Part shown: piece after piece, positions 11,967 through 23,400 of the stretch
Numbering within the stretch: the stretch's first letter is position 1
Layout: every line of letters starts with the position of its first letter
DNA from: Dasypus novemcinctus
Taxonomy: Eukaryota > Chordata > Mammalia > Cingulata > Dasypodidae
Assembly: GCF_030445035.2 (NCBI RefSeq)
Contig: NC_080683.1
Coordinates: 118,901,225-118,965,224, forward strand
DNA: 64,000 bases
Direction of reading: 5' to 3'
The notes under the pieces: generated by a model
What the model was told of the DNA's origin: nothing
Databases searched by the model: none
Seen by the model: only the letters and a program-made list of their open reading frames with translations
Position numbers and translations under genes: made by a program

Positions 11967-12654
11967 CTGTAAGTGCATGGTGTAGCTCCAAGTGCTCATT
12001 TCACATTCCGAGGCAGATTTTTCTAGATGTCCCAGAAAAAAAAATCTGCCAAATATTCTCTAGCTTTCCAAAATTCAAGCATCCTCCTTGCCAGCAATTC
12101 TTCGCTAGATTCTTCTTCACTATCTCACGCTGCCTTGTTCAGGACAAGGGTACCTTTTGGCGGTTTTGGGATGACAAATGTCCTAGAAAGTCCTGGAGCC
12201 TGAGTCTGCCAAGGGGACCGGACCCCCAGATGGAGACTGCGTGTACCTGGGGTCTTCCCTGAAATCACCAGCACCCCTGCTCGGTCTGAGGGGACAGAAG
12301 GACAGAGAAGACGGCTTTTGTGTTCTAATCATTTTCTTTTTAGCAGCTGGTCTTTTGTTCTTTTAATAATTTCACAATTTCCTTGTCTCTCTCCTCTCTT
12401 TTCTGGATTCTTCACTTCCTCTCCGTTTAAAGTTTTCTGTCTCAACTTTCTGCTCCACTCCCACCTTCATCCTAATACCCTAGTCCCATTTAAGATAAGC
12501 CTTGAACTCTTTTTTCTTCTTTATTTTCTCCCTGTAGATTTTTGGGTGCATTAGGAAGTTTACCACCTTTTACCAAATGAATGAATATTGCTTATTTCAG
12601 ACACGTAAAAATGAAAGTCTTCTGGTTTCTATGAGTCTGGTTTCTCTTGCTTTA
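11967..12654. other. Unclassified AT-rich DNA
   Basis: I see no gene or confident repeat. The stretch is T-rich in its second half (12,310-12,560), which produces hydrophobic-looking reading frames by composition alone. Confidence 0.4.
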
Positions 12655-12733
12655 TTATTTCCTATTTATTTTTAATTTATTTAGTTTTATTTATTTCCTC
12701 CCCCCTCGTTCGCTTGCTGCCTGCTCATCTTCT
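12655..12733 (-). mobile_element. DAS-SINE 3' tail fragment, antisense
   Basis: TTTATTTATTTCCTCCCCCC followed by CGCTTGCTGCCTGCTC matches the tail-proximal part of the short DAS-SINE form at 38.9 kb (CCGCTTGCTTGCTGTCTGCTC). No tRNA-like head follows; a 5'-truncated insertion or later deletion explains it. Confidence 0.55.
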
Positions 12734-12735
12734 GA

Positions 12736-13165
12736 CCCAGACCCCTGTCAGCCATGCCCTTCCGTGGAACCTTGCACAGCGGCCTGGCCTGTGATTGGCG
12801 TTGACGAATAGATTGGGTGAAAGGGAAGCGCCAATTGCAGGCTAAGCTTGGAGGGGACCGTGCATGTCAGGGAAACTCGTTGTGGGAGGCTGAGCTGTCC
12901 AGTAAGCCGAGGGTTCCCCTGCTGGAAAGATCACAGTGAGAGGAGACCCCAAGAACCAGAGAGAGAGAGGACCCAGCACCCCAGAACCCCAGTGGAGCCT
13001 CCAGATGCCTATGGCCCCAGCAGCCTTCTGAAAGCAATAGCATGGGGGACCCCAAGTGAGATCTGCAGAACTGCCCAGTTGGAACCATGAGCGTCAATAA
13101 GGCCCTTGCTGATTGATGCTTTGTTCTGGGATGATTTGTTATGCAGCCATCGCTAACGGAAACAC
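12736..13165 (+). mobile_element. LTR, probably MaLR-like, sense
   Basis: The 3' end reads TGATTTGTTATGCAGCCATC then GCTAACGGAAACAC, which parallels the MaLR 3' terminus (TTTGTTATAGCAGCCCGAACGGACTAAG). CAGAACTGCCCAGTTGGAAC and an AATAAG signal (about 13,096) lie where an LTR polyadenylation region is expected. The 5' edge is uncertain and no internal retroviral sequence was seen. Confidence 0.55.
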
Positions 13166-16112
13166 TGCCATATTGTCCTCCGGAAAGTTTGTTGCAAATT
13201 ATACTCCTAACAGCAGGCTTGGGAGTGCCCATTTCCCCGCATGCCTGGTACCCATGGACAATGGCATAGTTTTACATTTATGCCACCTGGATGGCTGAAA
13301 AACTGTATTCATTTTGTGATTTCATTTGCATTTCTCTGATGACCAGTGAGGAGGAGCATCTTTTGATACGTGCATGGGCCACATGCTTTTCTTCTTGAAC
13401 TGCCGATGCACAGCTTTGCCCATGTGTTTCTTTCAGGCTTTCATCTTTTCCCCATGTTGACCTGTACATGCTTCTTACAGGTTTTTGGATATATATTTTT
13501 TCTTGCAGCCTTTGAATTTCCTTTATAGTGACTTTGGACTAGAAGTTTTAAATTTAATGTAGCCAAGTGTGTCCCCTTTTTTCTTCTATGACTTCAGGTT
13601 TATTTCTTACTTGAGGATTTTACCCTAAAGCAAGATTAAAATATATTATCCTGTGTTTCTCCTTTTCCTTTAATAGTTTTAACGTTTTTTAGATCTTTAA
13701 TTTAAAAAGATTTTTTTTTTGGAGGGGGGTATGGTACAAGGCAGGATCTAACTTTCTTTTAAGTATTTGGTTTACATGTTTTTAAGTTTTGTTTCTTTGT
13801 TTACATGGAAAAAGTAAAGATTTTTATAGGCTGTGATCATAACCAAATGACATTTAGCTACATAACAAAATTATAAAAGAATGGAATTGTTGTTTATTTT
13901 GATTGTGGTGGTAGATATACCATGCAAAACTAGACACCTAAAAGGGGTGCATTTATTGCTTGAAATTTATGTCTCCATAAAAGTGATTTTTAAAAAGGTA
14001 ACAAAATAATTATTGAACATAAAGGAATGTACTCCAAATAACTAGTGGATTGAATCAGAAATCAAAACTAAAATACAAAATTATCTAGAAAACAATAAAA
14101 GATAGTTCATTATTTTTTTCTAAATGTGCAGTCAGTCGTTTATTAAATGTTCATTCTTTCTACTAACTGAATTGTATACCGATGTGTACTGTATTCCTGG
14201 GCCTTTTGTAATGGCAAATAAAGGAGCTTTGTGGCCCTGGAAAGTTATTTATCGGGTTTGTGCCTCAGCTTCAGTTTCCCCAGCTGTAAAGTACAGATAA
14301 TGATACTACTTATGTCAAAGAATTGTGGTGTGGATTATGTGAGGGAATATATAAAGATCATAGAGCAGACCAGTGACATAGCAAGCTCATAAATGTCATG
14401 GTTATTGCTTATTTGTATATTCCTGCAAAGATAGCACACTGTTTAATTACTGTAGATTTAAAGTGTATTTTGCTTTTTTATGAGGGCTTTATTAAATTGG
14501 TGTTTAGCTTATAAAAATGCTGAATAATAATGGTAATAGCAAATGGATATGTCTTCCTGCTAAATATAATGAGCCTGCTTTGAATATTTCACAATTTTGT
14601 GTGATATTTGTTGTTGCACTTTGATAGCTGCCTTTTCTCAAGTGAAAAAAGTTTCTTTCTCTTGCTAGCTTTCAATGTATTTGTCAGGACATGGGAAAAC
14701 ATACTCTTTTATGATGCAATATTTTTCATGTTTCTTTGACTTGCATCCACTTTCATAGGAGAGATTAGTCTTTTTTTCTGATGTCACTCTAATTGAAATA
14801 TCTGGGTTTATAGGGTGAATTTGGTAGTTTTTCACATGTTTGTATGTATTGAAATAGTTCAAAAAGGCATAAGCTTTATCTATTCCTTGGAAATTTGGTG
14901 GAAGTCATCTGCAAAGTCACCTGTGATTACTATATTTTTGGGGGGCATTGGTTGGGGGTACTTGCCTATCATTTCAATTTAACAAAATGTACTTCTTGAG
15001 TACATTATGGTTACTTATACAGGCTTAAAGATTTGTTTTATCTCAATTTTCAAATTTAATGATGTAAAATTATGCAGACTATTCTCATAACATATTTTAA
15101 ATATTTGTATCTGTTGTTCTATACTCTACTTCCTTATATTATCTATTTTTCTTCCATTTTAGCTTGTTACCATTTTTCAAGTTTGTTTACTTTATTAGCT
15201 TTCTCAAATAAATGATTTTTAGTTTAATTGATGCATTTTCCTTTTTTATTTCTTACGTGATTTCAAAAATAAATTTCAAAGTTTATTAATGTCTACTTAT
15301 TTATCAATTATTTTCTACCTTTTATAAGATTTATTTTAAACTCTCTTTTCTTCCTTGGACCACTTGGGTTTTTTATGTTCCTAATTCTGTCTCTAAAGGA
15401 TTTGAAGCTATATATCCTGATTCCATTTTTTTCTAATTATTCTTATGCTCTTTTCCAAAGACAAATTTTTGCAAAAAAAATGTACATGCATTATTAAACA
15501 GTTTAAATAATAAAGCAAAAGAAGAAAGTAACAAATTCATTTCAAATTTGGGCAATTGGAAATGAAATTTGTTACTATTTAGTGATCATCAATCCTGAGT
15601 CTAGAATCCAGACATTGATCTAAATGTATAAGGTGATAGAATAAAAGGAGGTTTGATTTTTTTAGGAAAAGGTTAAATGCTGTGCAAATCACATAAAATA
15701 AATATATATTGCATTTAATTTTGTTGAACTTCGTGGAAGAAAATGTAAGAGAAGAGTAAAATATTTTTTGAACTTCGGGTATATATTTCTTCAATGCTAG
15801 AGATGTTATTCCCTTAAAAATCTTCCTTCAAATATTATTATGAAAATCTTTGAAGTTTTGGTCATTAAAAACATTCCACATTTTGACTTTGGACAGTATA
15901 ATTTTTGCCCTGCTAAAAAAAGATGAGGACCTTTTCACTTCTTTTCGCCACCCTTTTCTCTCTCTACCCACTGGTTTTTGTTAGTCATAACATTATTTTT
16001 ATGTTGACAAAGTTTATAGTATACTAACCATAATTCCTATAGTTAAAAAAAGTCTATTAAAAGGCTATGTGCTTATCACTACTGTTTTTTTAAATATCAG
16101 TTAAATGTGTTA
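13166..16112 (-). mobile_element. AT-rich block of decayed L1, mostly antisense
   Basis: About 13,166-13,570 resembles antisense L1M 3' sequence: 'CATTTGCATTTCTCTGATGA' then CAGTGAGGAGGAGCATCTTTTGATA, and 'AGAAGTTTTAAATTTAATGTAG'. About 13,880-14,005 instead resembles a sense L1M 3' terminus (TTGATTGTGGTGGTAGATATAC ... GTGCATTTATT). About 14,235-14,410 looks like a sense MIR (CCTCAGCTTCAGTTTCCCCAG). From about 14,460 onward there is AT-rich sequence like antisense L1 ORF2, full of stops. It is several overlapping insertions rather than one element; exact joints need alignment. Confidence 0.55.
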
Positions 16113-16571
16113 TTTTTTTTAATTAAAAAAAAATTTCCCCCTCCGCCTCCCTCTCCCCCCACCCTGCTGTTCTTGCTGTGTCCTTCCTCTGTCCCATCCT
16201 CCACATCCACTTCTCTTTTTTTTTCTCCTCTAGGATTCACTGGGATTCGATCCTGGGGACCTCTGATGTGGAGGTAGGCTCCCTGTCAACTGCACCACCT
16301 CAGTTCCTAACTTCTATTGCACTTCACCTTGACCTGCCCCCCCAGTGTCTCCCCTTTGTTGCATCATCATCCTACTGCATGACTCACCTGCGCGGGCACT
16401 GGCTCTCTACGTGGGTACTCGCATGGGTGCTCGGCTCACCGCGCGGGTACCAGCTCGCTGCGCAGGCACACCCTCTCCATTTCTTTTATTTACCAGGAGG
16501 CCCCAGGGATTGAACCTGGGTCCTCCCATAGGGCAGGCAGAAGCCAATCACCTGAGCCATATCCACTTTCC
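16113..16571 (-). mobile_element. DAS-SINE, antisense, long form with a second tRNA-like unit
   Basis: An A/T-rich tail region and CCCCCTCCGCCTCCCTCTCC lead into an internal tRNA-like unit (about 16,233-16,310). On the minus strand this has TGGTGCAGTTGACAGGG as A box and GGATCGAATCC as B box. The body has GCGCGGGCACTGGCTC-type repeats, and the terminal head has GATTGAACCTGGG at about 16,508-16,520. It interrupts the old L1 block. Confidence 0.88.
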
Positions 16572-16631
16572 ACTGCTCTTTTTTGGTAGTCCTTTTTATG
16601 TCTAATTTCTTAATTTGAATCTCTTGATTGG

Positions 16632-16729
16632 TTTTTTTTTTTTTTTCCTGAGCTACTGGGGCTGGGAATTGAACCTGGGACCTCATATGTAGGAAGCTGC
16701 ACTCAACCACTGAGCCACATTGACTCCCC
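16632..16729 (-). mobile_element. Short tRNA-like SINE monomer, antisense
   Basis: About 15 T, then a single tRNA-like unit without the DAS body: on the minus strand ATGTGGCTCAGTGGTTGAG (A box) and CAGGTTCAATTCCCAG (B box). The acceptor ends do not pair as in a functional tRNA, and the unit is A-tailed, so it is a retroposed monomer, not a tRNA gene. Confidence 0.75.
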
Positions 16730-16737
16730 TGAGTTAG

Positions 16738-16836
16738 TTTTTTTTTTTTAATTGTTGTTTTAGGGGGCTGGGAACCAAACCTGAGAACTCCCATGTGGGA
16801 AGCAGGTGCTCAACCGCTTGAGCCACATCTGCTCCC
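16738..16836 (-). mobile_element. Second short tRNA-like SINE monomer, antisense
   Basis: Same monomeric form as its neighbour 9 bp away: a T run, GGGGGCTGGGAACC, and on the minus strand a TGTGGCTCAAGCGGTTGAG A box and a weaker B box (CAGGTTTGGTTCCC). It differs enough from the 16.6 kb copy to be a separate insertion rather than a recent duplication. Confidence 0.75.
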
Positions 16837-18414
16837 AGTTGGTTGGGTTTGTTGAAAACTTTTCAAGAAACGCTCATGGGTTTCATATCCTGCTTTAATT
16901 GGAATATGCTATCTTTTATACCCTCATACAAAATCTCTTCTTTCCTTAGCCCTGAACATGTCTTCTTGTCATCCTTGCCACCAGGAAGTTGGCATCACTG
17001 CTTGGAATTGTGACTATTTCTTTTTTTGTTGAACATGAATATTTTTCTTCTTCTTTTGAAATTTTCTGTACAGTTTTTGGCAGATTTCAAGGTAGCATAA
17101 TGTTATTTTTATATATAAATCATCTTCAAAATTTTAGCCATCAGTTAAATCTATATATTTTAATTAACACTGCGGGTTACTCTAAATCTACAACTTCTTT
17201 CTCTCCCTGAACACAAAACCAGTAGGCAGGCTTTATTTTTCCTCTTTTGCCACTTTCTTATTTTGATGAAATAGTGTGGAATTTTCTGGATTGTTACTAA
17301 TTTTTAAAAAAATTTACTCCTCTATTTCTTAAAGTTTACTTCTTAATTATTGCATTGAGCTTCATGGCCACATTATCAACAATAATTTAGACCTAATTAT
17401 AAATGTTAGTTTTTGTTTTTTTTTCCCTTTATCCTATTCTTGTAACATGCCATTCCTTTTACAAATTACCTTTTGGTTTGCTGGATCCTTGAATGCCTTT
17501 TGTTTTTACAACCCAGAAGAGATACTAGGTGGCAAGGTTAATAAATTATTGCATATATAACAATATCTTTATTTTTTCCCACATGCTGGATTAGCATTTT
17601 ATATGGTTATAGCATTCTAGTCGCAATATAATTTTTCTTCTAAACTTTTTGAAAGCATTTCCATATTATTCTGTAGTACTCAGTGTTGCTGATATAAAAT
17701 ATGATGGCAAATTGATTTCTGTTCTTTTGATTTTTTTCTCTTTGGAAGATTTTTGTATTATCTCTTTGTATTTGGAATAAAAGAATCTTACTAGGATTTG
17801 TTTATATTTGACTTTTTCCTTTTTTTTTGGTTTTTCGAGACTTTCAGACTCAGCATGTGGTCAGCCATCTCCAGAAAGGAAGTCCAGGTTCCTGGATCTC
17901 AGATTTCTCATAGGAAAGAGATTCTGAATTTCTTGTATTTATTCTTATTTGCTTGATACCTTTTGCAACAGCCTGCGAGAAAACAAAAGCAGTGGCCACA
18001 GGAGGAGAGCTAAAATTTGCATGTCCAAAATTTTTAAAATCTTTTCAACATTTACATTATTTGATCATAGCACATCAGAATTCATTGTTTTTCCTAACTT
18101 CTAGCTATAAGAAGTACTGTCATACTTTCTAGTCATGAAGTCCAGTAACTCACAACCAGATCCAATACGTTTAGATCATAGAATTGATGTATCCCTGTTC
18201 GGGGGGGATCAACTTTCCATGTCCCAAAGCCTATTTCTGGCTCATTTTCTAAATAAAGTTGGAGAGGAGCTTATCTGGAATAATAATTTTGCCCCATTTG
18301 TTATAAAATCATTTTCAACAGTTTAATAAGTGTATTTAGAGTGCATATTTAGATGGCATGGGCTCTGAAAAAAAATTAATACAAAAAATAATTGCAAAAC
18401 ATCAACAAAATCAC
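16837..18414. other. AT-rich DNA, probably more decayed antisense L1
   Basis: The texture matches the block before the SINEs. About 17,560-17,820 resembles the antisense L1M stretch that runs 'TTGATTTCTGTTCTTTTGAT', TTTTTTCTCTTTGGAAGATT, TAGGATTTGT. There is no gene. 17,990-18,330 is unclassified. Confidence 0.4.
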
Positions 18415-18979
18415 TGTAGCATTGATATTGTTTATGAATTCCAAAAATTGATGTTGAATTATGGTCTTTTCCTCTGGGAATATTATATTGTACTGGATCC
18501 AGAGGTTTCACTTTTACTTGATTAAATTATGATTAAGGCTTTGATTGAGCCACATCAGTAGAAAACTACACAGTAGAGTGGAGGAGTTAGTTGGAGTTTT
18601 GAGCTGGAGCTCAGGAAGTAAGCACACAGAGGAACAGAGCAGCTGAGCCCGGAGAGAATCAAGCCCCAGGGAGAGAGACAGAGCTGGTTGCCTGATAGTC
18701 TACAGCTGACCTTGTGGGGAGAGCAGGGCAACTTAGCTCAGAAAGAAATAAGCTCCTGGAAGAGAGGAACCCAGGAAGCCTGAACTCTTGGCAGATGTCG
18801 GCCGCCATCTTGCTCCAACACGTGGCAACAGATTTTGCTGAGGAAAGACAGACTTTACTGAGGAAAGTAACTTATGCTTTATGGCATAACTGTAAGCTTC
18901 TACCCCAAATAAATACCCTGTATAAAAGCGAATAAATTTCTGGTATTTTGCATCAGCACCCCTTTTGCTGCCTAATATA
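18415..18979 (+). mobile_element. Xenarthran MaLR-like solo LTR, sense, exact 5-bp target duplication
   Basis: The element starts TGTAGC and ends CTAATATA (terminal ACA apparently changed to ATA). Exact ATCAC duplicates flank it (18410-18414 and 18980-18984). Near the 3' end, CCAAATAAATACC gives an AATAAA signal at about 18,908. Read in reverse it aligns with the copies at 24.8 and 26.4 kb: TGCTGATGCAAA, ACCAGAAAT, GCTTTTATA, TTTATTTGGG, AAGCTTACA. A YY1-type AAGATGGCGGC lies on the minus strand at about 18,802-18,812. No gag-pol sequence adjoins it. The 5-bp duplication and TG start point to an LTR; I do not know a published family name. Confidence 0.75.
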
Positions 18980-18984
18980 ATCAC

Positions 18985-21016
18985 CCTGAGCCAATGTGAC
19001 CAGATTAAACGGCCAAAGGACCAGTGGTGGGCCTGACTGCCCATGGGCCGTCTTCACGGAGGCCCAGCCCTGTGCTGGAGTCCTCCAATGTCCCTGTGGT
19101 CGTGGCTTCCCTCAGTTCTCACAACATCCCGCTCGCGCCCCTCCACCTCCCACCCATGAGGCGTGGGCTATCATTGCCCCAGTTTTAGAGGGGAGGAAAC
19201 TAAAGTTGAGAGCTTCTGCCTGGAGTCACACCATCAGCAAATGAGCAGCCAGGATGTTATCCAAGCTGCCTGATTGCTCAGGACTGGTGCTAAGGAGAGG
19301 GGGTGAGGGGAAAAGGGCCCGACCTCTGCACCTCACATTCCGAGAAGGCATCCTGGAGGTGATGGCTCCTAAAGGGGTCTGCCGGACAAAGAAGAGAAGG
19401 ACGTTTCAGGAGAGGGCGATATTTAACACGTACAGAAGGGAGAAGAAGGTGGGAAGGAATTGCAGATTGCTGTGTATGGATGTGAGTAACTCTGTGGCCG
19501 TCAACTGTTCTGGGGCATGGTTGATTTGGCACTTTGGGTTTTATCAACATCTTATGTCTACGTAATTGTCTGCTCAGCCGCACACATCAGTGCTTAAGGT
19601 GGTTGACATAACAGAGCTGATGGAGATCTGTGTATTTCCATCATGTAGATACTGGTCAATTGGCCATTTCAATCACATGAACATCAAAGTTTGTTTTCAT
19701 CTATTTAGAATTACCACAGGTTTCAGATGAAATCTATTGTTCAAGTACATTGTGGTCCAATCATATTTACTTATCGAAAGAATTCCGTGACCTCAGAACC
19801 ACACTGTTAGATCTGCTTGATTAAGGTCTGGTTGGGAAGGATTCCGAACAGGCCACCCACTGGTGAGGAGACCCGGACCCACAAGACGGGTAAGTGAGTC
19901 TACCAGGAAAAAATGTAAGTAACATGCTTCCAATTTCCAGCATCCAGAGCATTTCAGTGCACGTACAGGAATCAAGAGCCAGCTGAATAGTTAAGAAAAT
20001 ACTTTTCACAGAGCTCTTTAAAATTAAGCAGTTATCGAAGGGACTCTACGAAAGAAGCTGACGTGTGCTTTGCCTTGTTTTACGTTCAGTACGAAAGACG
20101 GTGTACCTTCACCCAGGCAATGCTGAAATTCTGACTCCATTTTCGATCTCATCATGTGCTAGAAATACCCCGGATGAGGAAATGAATTCACTATAAAAGA
20201 ATGTAACAATTCCCAGAGATCTTGATTCCATATGACATGATGAAAAACTTGCCGTGATGAATTGTGTTGTGATGTTCCAAGTTGACCAGCTCTGGCTGCT
20301 GTATGCCACGTACATCTGGGATGCCAGCGTGGTTGTGGGTGTGGGTGTGTGCATGTGTGGATAAATTCCTGTGTAATTTGAACCCTTTCCTCAGTGCAGT
20401 GATCTCCGACCACCTTAAGGACTTGATATCCCTTCAAAACAAAGATCTTACCTCTTCAGCTCTCACCCTGAATTCCACTTGCCTCTACATTCCAATCAAA
20501 GAAAATAGAATAATCCAACTCCCTTTGGAATTTTTGGTGTCATCTGATGTTGACATGGATCTCAAGAGTGGCCAGGGTGAAAAGCATGCTGTCCTGCTGG
20601 CTCACTCGCCACACTGGACTTTTGTATCTGATTCAAAGCTGTTTAAAACAAGTTTTCTCTCAAGTATCTTACACTTCTACAGCTAGGACAAATTGACTTT
20701 TGTGGAAAGCATCTTGGGTCATTCAGCATTGTGAATGTAGGAAATGTAAAGTGTTGTTAGAGAAAAGTGGTTTGGTTAAGCCTTGATGTGATACCCAAAT
20801 GAGATTCTAAACAAAGAAGTTGTCCAGGACATAAACTAGACTTGGAAGAATAGTCCTGGTCTTGGGGAAAGGCCTGTCAGTAGGATGGGCCAAGCTTGTG
20901 CTGCATTGAAGAGGGGACTGGGGGTGTGGTAACCAACTTACAAATCATGCCATGTTTCCAGGGCATGAACATTCTCCTTTCCACCCCCACCCCTAAACTG
21001 TATCCTTCAGTAGCCT
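18985..21016. other. Mostly unique DNA with one antisense MIR
   Basis: About 19,110-19,290 fits antisense MIR (TCTCACAACATCCC, then AGAGGGGAGGAAACTAAAGTTGAGA, then GTCACACCATCAGC). The rest is unclassified single-copy sequence, including a GT-rich stretch at 20,328-20,362. The 134-codon frame at 20,282-20,686 has no family resemblance. Confidence 0.45.
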
Positions 21017-21434
21017 ATTTTAAAAAATATTTTTTATTTATTTCTCTCCCCTTCCACTCTCCCCTCCCCCTGAGTTGTCTGCTGTGTCTATTCCCTGTGT
21101 GTTCTTCTGTGTCTGCTTGTATTCTTGTCAGTGGCACCAGGAATCCTTGTCTCTTCTTGCTGCCTCATCTTGCTGCATCAGTTCTCCGTGTGTGTGTCAC
21201 CATTCCTGGGCAGGCTGCACTTTTTTTGCATTGGGCAGCTCTCCTTATAGGGTGCACTCCTTGTGCATGGGGATCCCCTCTGTGGGGGACACCCCTGCGT
21301 GGCATGGCACTCCTTGTGCGCATCAGCACTGCATATGGGCCAGCTTACCACACAGGTCAGGAGGCCGTGGGTTTGAACCCTGGACCTCCCATGTGGTAGA
21401 CGGATGCCCTATCTGTTGAGCCAAATCCGCTTCC
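21017..21434 (-). mobile_element. DAS-SINE, antisense, perfect 13-bp target duplication
   Basis: The perfect duplicate CCTTCAGTAGCCT flanks it (21004-21016 and 21435-21447). The order is tail (TTTAAAAAATATTTTTTATTTA), C-rich stretch, CATCAGTTCTCCGTGTGTG body, and a head with the B box as GGTTTGAACCC near 21,369-21,379. The intact duplication suggests a fairly young insertion. Confidence 0.95.
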
Positions 21435-21447
21435 CCTTCAGTAGCCT

Positions 21448-23400
21448 TTTACTACACCAACTCTTTGACCGTTGCCTATGGAAACAATCTATTTCTTTTG
21501 TTTTGTTTTCCAATAGTCTATGTGTGATCTTGCCTCCTGGAAATGAGGCGCCATGTTTTACACCACTTGCCTGGCTAACAGGGCATCTGACCTTGGACTG
21601 AGTTCACAGGAGCTCTCCTGTCCCCCTTATAGAATTGAACCAAACTGAGTCAGTAGTCTTGGTAATATTGACCTAGGGCCAGGACACGATCTAAAAAACT
21701 CGTAAGTCCTCATGAGCCGCCGCCTCACATGTCATTTCTCCTGCCAAATACCTTCCTGCCTCGACTACTCTGTTTTCTTCTCCTTAAAAAACACCTTCGG
21801 TTTTGGATTTTTCTAAGCCACTCTCCTCCGTTATGCTTTTTGTTCTTCATGAATGCCAAATGCATGATGTTAATGGTTATTCATCAATAATAATCAATAT
21901 GCTATGGATTATGCCTGTGTGGCTTTACGATCTCAACTGAAGGGGTTAATGATAAGTATATGCTTACAGGACTGACTTGTGAGGGGGTTTGCAGTGTATT
22001 AATACAGTCTTTATGAACAAGGCTGACTAGTTGTTTTCGTTGGAGTTCATCCTTGCTTCCAAAGCACAAGCAATTTCCTTATTTTAATTTTTTTTGCTCA
22101 TTCTTTGCTCTTAAAAACGTGTGTTTCCACTGATTCTAAAAATCAATAAGTAGGTATAGTAAGGATTTTGACAAATACAAAAGGACAAGAAGAAAATTAA
22201 ATCCATCCATAATCGCCTCACGCAGAGATAAACATTTTAAAGTAATTTCCTTCCAGATGTTTCCTATGCATATGTATAGGCTTGGATGTACAAGACATAT
22301 TTTATTTCTTATTTTCTTAAACCCAAATGAAATCCGACCTTATCCTTCAGCCATCCTTCTTGGAGATAGTACAATCACTTTGTCAACTTTGAAGAAATTT
22401 CATTGATATTTTTATTATAATTGACTGAAAATTAGAAATCAAACCGCATAAAGTAGGTGTGTTTATGTTTCGTCTCCCCTCTAAGAATATGGTATACAGT
22501 CTTCGTTCAAAGTTTCTTTTGTCTCTCGGAACATTGTTACAGTTTTTTCCTGGGCGGGGGAGGGGCGTGTGCCAGGAGTTCTAACCTTTTCTACATCTTC
22601 CAGATGTTTAACATTTTGTCATTTCTGTAGCATTTTCTGGTACTGCAGGCCTTAAGAAACGTACTGGGTTTTGTTTATATTGACTCTGTTTTCAACCATA
22701 GAAGGAAACTTTACTATTAGCCACGTTCGATTTTCAGTTTATTTGTTGAAGAATCTGGGATCGTGGCATCATTAGCAGATGAGAATGGCAACCTCTCACC
22801 GCTGCCTTTCACGTCTCATTACTTCAACCTGAGTGCGAAGGCCAGGGCTGGGGGGGCCGGCTCCCTCATTTTAAAGAGGATTCTCCAGTGCTTTCAAGAT
22901 AAATCTTGTGTCAGCTGCTGTTTTGAGACAGATGTTCCCTTTCAAGTTGAGTAATTAATACTTGCTTTAAAAAATGTGCTTTGGCTTGAGAGTGTCTTAA
23001 GAAATCGGTAGCCACCTGCTTAAGAAACTATTGGATTGAGAGTAAAAGGGTCGACATGGACATAATTTGTTCCTCTATTGATCATTGAAGGGTCGTGACA
23101 GGGTAATTAGAAAAAAAGGTAACATTTGTAACATTTGTTTATATTATTCCACTTAGTCTCGTTAGACTTTATTGTGCCATTTTGTTTATTTTTGCTTTTA
23201 TCACTTCTCTCTGCATTTTGCCTTCTGCATTTTGCTGATGGTGATCTTCTGGAGGAATCCTACTTTTCCCTTGAGATTCTTGCAGTGACTTCTCAAGTGT
23301 TCTCTTTCCAAGATGGCTATTGTGGCCTTCCTAATCTGGCACTGATTAATAATAAAATAATAACTGCTGCCTGACATCTATTAAGCACTTACTGTGTACC
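21448..23400. other. Unique DNA with one old repeat fragment
   Basis: About 22,150-22,290 resembles the common ancient-repeat phrase around 'CATAATCGCCTCACGCAGAG' and TTCCTTCCAGATGTTTCCTATGCATA. I cannot name the family with certainty. Otherwise there is no exon or RNA gene. Confidence 0.4.

Noticed and set aside
16632-16836. Possible tRNA genes, because A and B boxes are readable
   Set aside because: The acceptor stems do not pair, and the units carry A tails and sit in a SINE cluster, so they are retroposed tRNA-like sequence.
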